Positions 58,387-64,000 of a stretch of 64,000 nucleotides of DNA are shown one piece after another. The position numbers and the translations under genes are program-made. The notes under the pieces are model-generated. The model did not search any database and had not been told where the DNA came from. It saw only the letters and a list, made by a program, of their open reading frames with translations. Within the stretch, counting starts at the first letter, position 1. Each line of letters begins with the position of its first letter. Source of the stretch: Levilinea saccharolytica (GTDB lineage: Bacteria; Chloroflexota; Anaerolineae; Anaerolineales; Anaerolineaceae); the NCBI RefSeq assembly GCF_001306035.1, contig NZ_LGCM01000035.1:62001-126000 (forward strand). The letters are read 5' to 3'.

Positions 58387-58740
58387 ATGGAAACCCTTTT
58401 CGGTCTGATTGTGATCCTTGCGGTGCTGATTGGCACAGCCTTCTCTGTCATCGGCGTGATCGGCTTCATCCGCCTGCCGGATGTCTATACCCGCCTGCAC
58501 GCCACCGGCAAAGTCAGCGTGTTTGGGGTGGTGCTGCTGCTCCTGGCGGGGCTGTTCTGGACGCCGGTCTCCCCCGGCAAAGACATTGTCCTCATCGGGC
58601 TGCTCCTGTTGGCCGCGCCGGTGGCCTCACATGCCATTGCCTCGGCGGCTTACCGCCTAGGCATCCCCCCGCAGCAGCTCATGCGCAACGATCTGGCCGA
58701 GGTGGTGGAAAAAGAAAACGACCCCACCCCCCAGGGGTGA
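58387..58740 (+). CDS. mrpG: Mrp antiporter subunit G
   Basis: A 117-residue PhaG/MnhG subunit with three TM helices and a typical VIGVIGFIRLPDVYTRLHATGKVSVFGVVLLLLAG core. I chose ATG 58387; a GTG three codons earlier (58378) is possible. Its 3' end lies in a hairpin that terminates the opposite-strand operon. It is the last gene of mrpA(B)CDEFG, so the complex is complete. Confidence 0.94.
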   Translation: METLFGLIVILAVLIGTAFSVIGVIGFIRLPDVYTRLHATGKVSVFGVVLLLLAGLFWTPVSPGKDIVLIGLLLLAAPVASHAIASAAYRLGIPPQQLMRNDLAEVVEKENDPTPQG

Positions 58741-58747
58741 GGTCGTT
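58709..58747 (-). terminator. Terminator of the ATPase/reductase operon
   Basis: On the minus strand AACGACC / GGTCGTT is extended by a mostly paired CCACCCC/GGGGTGA stem, then TTTTCTTTTTC. It overlaps the 3' end of mrpG on the other strand. Confidence 0.75.
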
Positions 58748-58774
58748 TGGTCGGCCCGTAAACCAGCCCGCGCT

Positions 58775-58870
58775 TCAGGGCGCGCTTTGCACCAGGGCAA
58801 AAATCAGCGCCGCGATCACAATCACTACCCCCATGCCCACCGCTAACCAGGTCGTAAAACGCTGCCGCAT
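58775..58870 (-). CDS. 31-residue single-TM peptide downstream of the flavocytochrome gene
   Basis: An ORF too short for usual gene calls. It has ATG 58870 with AAAGGAGGG upstream and encodes a basic start (MRQRFTTW), a hydrophobic helix (LAVGMGVVIVIAALIFALV) and a short tail. It lies 17 bases behind the reductase stop and 27 bases before a terminator, so it is placed as the last gene of that operon. It may be a small subunit of the reductase or of the ATPase. No homologue is known to me. Confidence 0.6.
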   Translation of the reverse strand: MRQRFTTWLAVGMGVVIVIAALIFALVQSAP

Positions 58871-58887
58871 CTCGCCCTCCTTTTAGG

Positions 58888-60219
58888 TTAAACCATGTCA
58901 AAGCGTTCGGAGTGGAAATCGCCCATCGGGACCTTGATCTGCACCAGGGCTTTTTCCACCGCGTCCATCATCGGTTTGGGCCCGCAGATGAACATCTCGT
59001 ACATATTTTGGGCGCGCTCCGGGGGCAGATGGCGGGTCAATTTTTCCGCGTTGATGTAGCCTGTTTCGCCCTGCCAGTCCGCGGGGGGATCTTCTAAAAA
59101 GTGGATCACGCGCAGATCCAGACGCTGTTTTAAGGCCTCCAACTCCTCGCGAAAGGTCACGCTTTCCCAGTCGCGGTTGGCATACAGCAGCCACAGGGGC
59201 CGCCGGTCGCCGCGGTCAGCCAGGGTGGACAGCATGCTCATCATGGGGGTGATGCCAATCCCTCCGGCGATGAACACAAACCCGCGCGCATGGGGGTGGC
59301 GGTCCACGCTGAAGGATCCAAAGGCTCCATCCAGGTACACGCGCTGGCCGGGTTTCATGTCCTTCACCGTACTCGTAAAATCACCCAGGGCCTTGATGGT
59401 CATACTCAGGCGCTGGGGGTCTTCGGCGCTGGAAGAGATGGAGAAGGGGTGTTCTGCATCCGCAAAGGGCGAGCTGCCCGCCGTGATCCAGGCAAACTGC
59501 CCGGGCTGAAAACGAAAACCGCGGTGGCCGTCGGGGCGCATGACCAGGGTCCAGGCGCTGCCGCGTTCAGGCCGCACGGCTTCAATCACATACGGCCGCC
59601 GCAGCAGAAGGAGCGGCTTAATCACGCGCACCCACACCAGCAGCCCCACCCAGAACAGGCCGTACCCCACCCACAAGACCTGTTTGGCGGGGGTGTTGAT
59701 GTAATAGCCCACCAAAACAGCGTGAACCAGCCCCAGCCCCACGGCCGCCGCCGCCAAAAAACCGTGCCAGATGCGCCATTGGGTGTATTCAATCTTCCAC
59801 TGCTTGCGGAAAATGCTGATCAGCACCAGGGCGATCAGCGCCGCTGTGGCCGTCACCGCCGCGCGCGCCCGCCAGGGGGCGCTGAACACGTTCAACAGAC
59901 CCAGGGTCTGCGGGTCAAACACAAACAGCAGCAGCGGGTGGGCCAAAATCAAGACAAAGGCCACCAGCGAAATTTGGCGGTGAAAGAAATAGACGATGTC
60001 GCTGCCGTAAGGCGCTTTTAAGAAGCGGAAGCGCGCCGTCAGGGCAAATTGCAAGGCCATCATCGCCAAACCGGCAAAACCCAACGCCACCGAGAAATCT
60101 CGGTAGAACGCCCGGCCGGGGGGGCGCTGCCCCACCAGCAAGATCAGCAAAGGCGCCAGGGTGAGCGCCAGATAGACCACCACCCAAAAAACTCCTTGCA
60201 GAATGCGTCGAGTTCTCAT
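58888..60219 (-). CDS. Ferric-reductase-like flavocytochrome (FNR-type oxidoreductase)
   Basis: A 443-residue protein with six N-terminal TM helices carrying His pairs for heme (FHRQISLVAFVLILAHPLLLF, WRIWHGFLAAAAVGLGLVHAVLVG). A cytoplasmic FNR module follows: the FAD site (FQPGQFAWITAG, HPFSISSS), NAD(P) binding (FIAGGIGITPMMSML), and the FICGPKPMMD end. This matches ferric reductase/NOX-like proteins that move electrons from NAD(P)H through heme to an outside acceptor. It is 14 bases behind the P-type ATPase gene with GGAGG as its ribosome binding site. Confidence 0.88.
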   Translation of the reverse strand: MRTRRILQGVFWVVVYLALTLAPLLILLVGQRPPGRAFYRDFSVALGFAGLAMMALQFALTARFRFLKAPYGSDIVYFFHRQISLVAFVLILAHPLLLFVFDPQTLGLLNVFSAPWRARAAVTATAALIALVLISIFRKQWKIEYTQWRIWHGFLAAAAVGLGLVHAVLVGYYINTPAKQVLWVGYGLFWVGLLVWVRVIKPLLLLRRPYVIEAVRPERGSAWTLVMRPDGHRGFRFQPGQFAWITAGSSPFADAEHPFSISSSAEDPQRLSMTIKALGDFTSTVKDMKPGQRVYLDGAFGSFSVDRHPHARGFVFIAGGIGITPMMSMLSTLADRGDRRPLWLLYANRDWESVTFREELEALKQRLDLRVIHFLEDPPADWQGETGYINAEKLTRHLPPERAQNMYEMFICGPKPMMDAVEKALVQIKVPMGDFHSERFDMV

Positions 60220-60233
60220 GTTCCTCCCCAATC

Positions 60234-62948
60234 TCAGCGCCCGCGCCGCCGCAGGGCTTTTTCCAATTCCACCCCGCCGTAAGCCAGCAGACTGACAGCT
60301 AAAATCTCGGCCCAGGCCAAAGCCGAAATCGGCGCAGTATCAAACAGGTGGTTCATCACCGGCAGATAGGTGAAGGCCGCCTGCAAAACCACCATCGCCC
60401 CCACGCCGATCCACACCCAGCGGTTGCTGAACACGCCGATGGCGAACATGGACTGGGTCAGCGAGCGGCAGTTGAACAGATAGAAGATCATGATCCAGGC
60501 CACAGCGTTAATGGCCACCGTGCGCGCCTCGGCCAGCGGGGCCTCACGCAGTATCTGCCATTCATACAGCCCAAACGCGCCCGCCATCACCAGCAGCCCC
60601 ACAATGACCACCCGACCCAGCAGCACCGGGTTGAGGATGGAAGCGCGCGGGTCGCGCGGTTTGCGCAGCAGGATATCCGGCTCTTTGGGTTCCAGGGCCA
60701 GCACCAACCCCAGCACCCCGCCGATGGTCATGTTGATCCACAGCACCTGAATGGGCAGCACCGGCAGCGGCACGTTGAGGAAGGTGGCCAGCAGAATGAT
60801 CAGCCCTAATCCCAAATTGGTGGGCAGCACCCAGGCGATGATCTTGGTCAAGTTGTCAAAGATGCCGCGTCCTTCCTCCACCGCGGCCTGAATGGTGGCG
60901 AAATTGTCATCCGTCAACACCATCTCAGCCGCCTCTTTGGCCACCTCGGTGCCGGTGATGCCCATGGCCACGCCGATATCCGCCTGCTTGAGGGCTGGGG
61001 CGTCGTTGACCCCGTCGCCGGTCATGGCCACCACGTTGCCGCGCGCCTGCAAAGCCTCCACCAAGCGCAGCTTCTGTTCCGGCGAAACCCGCGCGAACAC
61101 ATCCGTGCGCACTGCCGCCTCGATCAATTCCTCGTCGCTCAGCCGCGCCAACTGTTCCCCGGTCAGCACCTCAGCCTGCGGGCTGGGGATCATGCCGATC
61201 TGGTGGGCGATAGCGCGCGCGGTCAGGGCGTGGTCGCCGGTGATCATCTTCACGCGGATACCGGCCTGCTGACATTTGCGCACGGCCTCGGCCGTCTCCA
61301 GGCGCGGCGGGTCCATCATGCCCTGCAAGCCCAGGAAAGTCAGCCCCTGGGCGTCGCCTTCCCGCACCTGAGTCTGCTCAGCGGGCAGGTCGCGGCGGGC
61401 AAAGGCCAAAACGCGCAGCCCGCGGGCAGCCATTTCATCCACCGCGGTGTGAATGGCGTCCGCATCCAGGGGCGCGGGTTGTCCGGCCGCGTCCATCGCC
61501 TGCACACAGCGCTGCAAAACGGCCTCCACCCCGCCTTTGACGTACAGGCGCTGTCCCTCTGGGAAGGTGTGCAGCGTGCCCATGTATTGATTCTGCGAAT
61601 CAAAGGGGATCACATCCACGCGCGGGTGGGCTGCCGCCAAGGCCGCCAGGTCTAACCCCGCCTTGCGCGCCGAAACCAGCAAAGCCGCCTCGGTGGGGTC
61701 GCCGTTGGCGTTCCAACGGCCGTCTTCCAGCACCAGCCCGGCGTCGTTGCACAGCGCCCCCGCGGTCAGCACCTCGCGCAGGGCGGCGTCATCGGCTAAA
61801 GACACCGCCTGATCCTGAACCTGAACTTTTCCCTGCGGGTCGTAACCCAATCCACTGAAGGTATAGCAGGCTCGCCCGCCGCCGCAGCGTTCCAGCGCGC
61901 CCAATGCCTGCTGCACGGTCATCTGGTTTTGGGTCAGCGTTCCAGTTTTGTCGGAGCAGATCACCGTGACGCTCCCCAGCGATTCCACCGCGGGCAGCTT
62001 GCGGATGATGGCCTGCCGCCGCGCCATGCGCGCCACCCCAATCGCCAGGGTGATGGTCAGCGCCGCGGGCAGCCCTTCGGGGATGGCCCCCACCGCCAGG
62101 GTGATGGCCGCCAGCATGGCCTCCACCGGCGGATGGCGGTACAGCCCCACGCTGATCAAGAAGGTCAGCGCTGCCAGGGCCAGGATGGCATACAGCAGCA
62201 GCTTGCTGAAGGCGGCGATGTTGCGGGTGAGCGGGGTTTCCAGGCTGGAAGCCTCGGAGATCAGGCGGGAGATGCGGCCAATTTCAGTGTTGTCTCCGGT
62301 GGCCACCACCACACCCAGACCCTGCCCGGCGGTGACGAAGGTGGCCGCGTAAGCCATGTTGCGCCGTTCCGCCAACATCAGCTCCTCGGGTAAATCATCC
62401 TCATGGTGTTTCAGCACCGGAACGGATTCACCCGTCAGCGCAGCTTCGGCCAGCTGCAAATCGCGCACGCGCAGCAGGCGCAGATCCGCAGGGATTTTAT
62501 CGCCTGCCGCCAGCAGCACCATATCCCCCGGCACCAATTCTTCGGCGGGAATGCGGCGCTGTTCCCCCGCCCGCAGCACAATGGCTTCGGTGGACATGGC
62601 CTGCGTCAGGGCTTCAATCGCCCGTTCCGCGCGGGCTTCCTGCAGGTAACCGATCAGGGCGTTGATCAGCACCACCCCAAAAATGACCGCCCCGTCCACC
62701 ACGCTTTTCAGCACCGCTGTCACCAACGCCGCGGCGATGAGGATGTACAGCAAGGGGTTGTTAAACTGCGCCAAAAAGCGCATCAGCGCGCTCTTACGCT
62801 GACGCGGGGTCAGCCGATTCGATCCAAAATGCTTGCTGCGCCGTTCCGCCTCAAAGCGGTCCAACCCGCGCTCTACGTTGCTGTCTAAAAGCCGTACCAC
62901 TTCCGCAGCCGGAAGATGATGCCAATGTTTGCCCAGCAATGTTTGCAT
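60234..62948 (-). CDS. P-type cation-transporting ATPase (P2-like)
   Basis: A 904-residue P-type ATPase. It has an N-terminal cation-ATPase domain, TGES 172-175 (dephosphorylation), IPEGLP 289-294 in TM4, and CSDKTGTLTQNQM with phosphorylated D333. MITGDHALTARAIA, TGDGVNDAPALKQADIGVAMG and a six-helix C-terminal cation domain follow. IPEGLP and the architecture point to the Ca2+/Na+ (P2A/P2D) class, not a copper pump; no HMA domain is present. ATG 62948 follows GGGAGG. First gene of an operon with the flavocytochrome and the 31-residue peptide. Confidence 0.93.
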   Translation of the reverse strand: MQTLLGKHWHHLPAAEVVRLLDSNVERGLDRFEAERRSKHFGSNRLTPRQRKSALMRFLAQFNNPLLYILIAAALVTAVLKSVVDGAVIFGVVLINALIGYLQEARAERAIEALTQAMSTEAIVLRAGEQRRIPAEELVPGDMVLLAAGDKIPADLRLLRVRDLQLAEAALTGESVPVLKHHEDDLPEELMLAERRNMAYAATFVTAGQGLGVVVATGDNTEIGRISRLISEASSLETPLTRNIAAFSKLLLYAILALAALTFLISVGLYRHPPVEAMLAAITLAVGAIPEGLPAALTITLAIGVARMARRQAIIRKLPAVESLGSVTVICSDKTGTLTQNQMTVQQALGALERCGGGRACYTFSGLGYDPQGKVQVQDQAVSLADDAALREVLTAGALCNDAGLVLEDGRWNANGDPTEAALLVSARKAGLDLAALAAAHPRVDVIPFDSQNQYMGTLHTFPEGQRLYVKGGVEAVLQRCVQAMDAAGQPAPLDADAIHTAVDEMAARGLRVLAFARRDLPAEQTQVREGDAQGLTFLGLQGMMDPPRLETAEAVRKCQQAGIRVKMITGDHALTARAIAHQIGMIPSPQAEVLTGEQLARLSDEELIEAAVRTDVFARVSPEQKLRLVEALQARGNVVAMTGDGVNDAPALKQADIGVAMGITGTEVAKEAAEMVLTDDNFATIQAAVEEGRGIFDNLTKIIAWVLPTNLGLGLIILLATFLNVPLPVLPIQVLWINMTIGGVLGLVLALEPKEPDILLRKPRDPRASILNPVLLGRVVIVGLLVMAGAFGLYEWQILREAPLAEARTVAINAVAWIMIFYLFNCRSLTQSMFAIGVFSNRWVWIGVGAMVVLQAAFTYLPVMNHLFDTAPISALAWAEILAVSLLAYGGVELEKALRRRGR

Positions 62949-62981
62949 ACCTGCCTCCCAATGGGATTTCTCGCCTGATGA

Positions 62982-63010
62982 AGTATACAAACCTCTCACA
63001 AAGCTTACAA
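62982..63010 (-). promoter_or_regulatory. Promoter of the P-type ATPase operon
   Basis: Minus-strand TTGTAA (63010-63005), a 17-base spacer and TATACT (62987-62982), 33 bases before the ATG. It starts directly below the Lrp gene terminator. Confidence 0.75.
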
Positions 63011-63048
63011 ATAAAAACCGGCCAGGGGTTATACAGGTTCGGCCGGTT
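63011..63048 (-). terminator. Terminator of the Lrp-family gene
   Basis: An 8-bp stem AACCGGCC / GGCCGGTT with a 17-base loop, followed on the minus strand by TTTATTTG. Confidence 0.7.
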
Positions 63049-63078
63049 CGTGGGTTTTAATGAAAAAGGGAGGGCTGC

Positions 63079-63573
63079 TTAGGAAATCGGCTCCGAGCGG
63101 CAGTTGGATTGAGGGATTTGCCAGTCATACACATTCTTAATCACCAGCGGCACAATCATGGTGGTGGTGCGCAGCACCCCGGTCACTTTGCCGATGGTTT
63201 CGGTGACGAAAAAGTGCAGCTCTTCGTTGGAACGCGCCACCACCTGAATGGATACGTCGGTTTCGCCCATCGAACAGGCCACATACGTCACCTGCTCATA
63301 GGTACTCAGGTGGCGCGCCACGGTCAGCACCTGCCCCGGCTCCACCACAATGAACACGTCCGCCGTCACCGTGTACCCCAGCGCGCGCGGGCTGGAAATG
63401 GCCGAAATGCGGATGAAACCCTGGCGCACCAGGCGTTCCTTGCGGTAGCGCACGGCGCGTTCGGTCAGCGTACCCAGGCGCGCGGCAATCTCGGCGCAGG
63501 ACAGTTCGCCGTTTTCAACCAGCAAATCGGCGATTCGCTTATCAATCTCATCAATTTGCGGTGAACGCTGCAT
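63079..63573 (-). CDS. Lrp/AsnC-family transcriptional regulator
   Basis: A 164-residue regulator. An N-terminal winged HTH at about 5-60 (IDEIDKRIADLLVENGELSCAEIAARLGTLTERAVRYRKERLVRQGFI) leads to a C-terminal RAM ligand domain (VTADVFIVVEPGQVLTVARHLSTYEQVTYVACSMGETDVSIQVVARSNEELHFFV). Such proteins form octamers and bind amino acids. It is divergent from a lipoprotein ORF, with TACAA repeats in the shared gap that may be its binding sites. Confidence 0.93.
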   Translation of the reverse strand: MQRSPQIDEIDKRIADLLVENGELSCAEIAARLGTLTERAVRYRKERLVRQGFIRISAISSPRALGYTVTADVFIVVEPGQVLTVARHLSTYEQVTYVACSMGETDVSIQVVARSNEELHFFVTETIGKVTGVLRTTTMIVPLVIKNVYDWQIPQSNCRSEPIS

Positions 63574-63609
63574 CGTCTAAGTTCCTTTCCGAATTTCCAT
63601 GTTGATACC

Positions 63610-63618
63610 AGTATAGCA
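63610..63618 (-). promoter_or_regulatory. Extended -10 promoter of the Lrp-family gene
   Basis: Minus-strand TGCTATACT, 36 bases before the ATG. There is no clear -35 box. Confidence 0.5.
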
Positions 63619-63702
63619 CGATGAGCCAGACGCGTATATGCCAAAAGTGAGGGATTTTTGAATGTGTGCTCCCATTTTCTTGCCAGGGCAGGGGCGGGGG
63701 AT

Positions 63703-63744
63703 GTACAAGTTGGTTTACAAATATTGTACAAAAACATTATACAA
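63703..63744 (+). promoter_or_regulatory. Four phased TACAA repeats, candidate operator
   Basis: GTACAA (63703), TTACAA (63715), GTACAA (63726) and ATACAA (63739) are direct repeats at 12, 11 and 13 bases, close to one DNA turn. They lie between two divergent promoters, ending 15 bases before the -35 box at 63759. This suits an oligomeric regulator such as the adjacent Lrp-family protein. Confidence 0.5.
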
Positions 63745-63758
63745 AGCCGCGCGTTGGT

Positions 63759-63787
63759 TTGACTTTGCCCCTCGCCCCGCGCATAAT
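63759..63787 (+). promoter_or_regulatory. Promoter of the small lipoprotein ORF
   Basis: TTGACT (63759-63764), a 17-base spacer and CATAAT (63782-63787): five of six matches in each box. Its start is about 68 bases before ATG 63862. Confidence 0.75.
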
Positions 63788-63861
63788 AGCCCTATACATG
63801 AACATTTTACAGGTAAACGTAAACAAACACTATTAGAGGAACCAAGAGGAGAAACAAGATC

Positions 63862-63960
63862 ATGAAAAGCACCCGCAAGACCCTGATCGGAACGTTGATT
63901 GTATTGAGCCTGGTATTGGCAGCCTGCGCTCCCGAACAAACAAGGAGGAACACTCGATGA
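63862..63960 (+). CDS. 32-residue lipoprotein-like ORF
   Basis: An ATG after AGAGGAG encodes a complete lipoprotein signal peptide (MKSTRKTLIG, then LSLVLAAC) with only 11 residues after the lipobox Cys (APEQTRRNTR). Its stop overlaps the next ATG (ATGA), which has its own AAGGAGG. It could be a real mini-lipoprotein, like entericidin, or a leader left after loss of a larger gene. Good promoter and ribosome binding site favour expression. Confidence 0.5.
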   Translation: MKSTRKTLIGTLIVLSLVLAACAPEQTRRNTR

Positions 63961-64000
63961 TACCGAATGAAGTTCTCGTCAAGAGCCTGACCGAAGTTGG
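63957..64000 (+). CDS. Start of an unidentified gene, cut by the window edge
   Basis: An ATG behind AAGGAGGAACACTCG begins MIPNEVLVKSLTEVG and runs off the right edge. Fourteen codons and a partial one are too few for identification. It overlaps the mini-lipoprotein stop and shares its promoter. Confidence 0.5.
   Translation, partial: MIPNEVLVKSLTEV

Overview
The window is 64 kb of GC-rich, gene-dense bacterial chromosome. The best guess for the host is an anaerobic member of the Chloroflexota, class Anaerolineae. This is an inference from gene style, not from a marker search. The pointers are many lipoproteins and membrane proteins with long Thr-Pro linkers, no outer-membrane genes, duplicated RodZ-like and LiaF/PspC envelope genes, a membrane Ser/Thr kinase, a fused formiminotransferase-cyclodeaminase, and sodium-based energetics (a Na+-pumping decarboxylase and an Mrp antiporter). 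Most genes are housekeeping or envelope genes. No prophage, transposase, CRISPR array or restriction system is visible.

Layout: 1-2.2 kb holds a truncated cation/proton antiporter with an overlapping PII-like gene, then a DUF1786 gene. 2.2-11 kb holds a CAP-LysM surface protein, rplI, a double-HTH RodZ-like protein, rimO, a CopD-like protein, a TPR membrane protein, murJ and rsmI. 11.0-12.1 kb is non-coding and almost wholly repetitive: a palindromic repeat cluster, then a tandem array of five tRNA-Glu 3'-half copies, each with its own terminator, downstream of an intact tRNA-Glu gene. 12.1-20 kb holds an SRAP protein, FTCD, pxpA, moaA, a zinc-ribbon protein, a second cluster of the palindromic repeat, three small cytoplasmic enzymes and a SIMPL lipoprotein. 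20.3-23.4 kb is a four-gene LiaF/PspC envelope-stress cluster. 23.5-28.7 kb holds an ACT protein, uvrB, a DUF3048 lipoprotein and an SGNH hydrolase.

28.8-32.4 kb is a four-gene Na+-translocating acyl-CoA decarboxylase operon. 32.4-42.5 kb holds an SDR, a MOSC protein, an MFS transporter, a phosphatase-like protein, a Ser/Thr kinase, tpiA, a putative HExxH membrane peptidase, a SET-domain gene behind a strong promoter and a leader peptide, lipB, an adenosine-specific kinase and a lipoprotein. 42.5-46.9 kb is a minus-strand run of rhomboid protease, SDH-type Clp-fold protease and three membrane coiled-coil proteins of unknown function. 47-51.3 kb holds a copper-type HMA/TauE-cupredoxin pair and purD-M42 peptidase-Nudix. 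51.6-52.7 kb is a site-2 protease with CBS domains. 52.9-58.7 kb is a complete Mrp Na+/H+ antiporter operon. 58.8-63 kb holds a P-type ATPase, a flavocytochrome reductase and a 31-residue membrane peptide in one operon. 63-64 kb holds an Lrp regulator, divergent from a tiny lipoprotein ORF and a gene cut by the window edge.

How they fit together: the decarboxylase would export Na+ using decarboxylation energy, the Mrp complex exchanges Na+ for H+, and the P-type ATPase and the edge antiporter add cation control. Several envelope-sensing modules sit among them. The strongest candidates for something undescribed are the tRNA-Glu 3'-half array and the three-protein membrane coiled-coil set.
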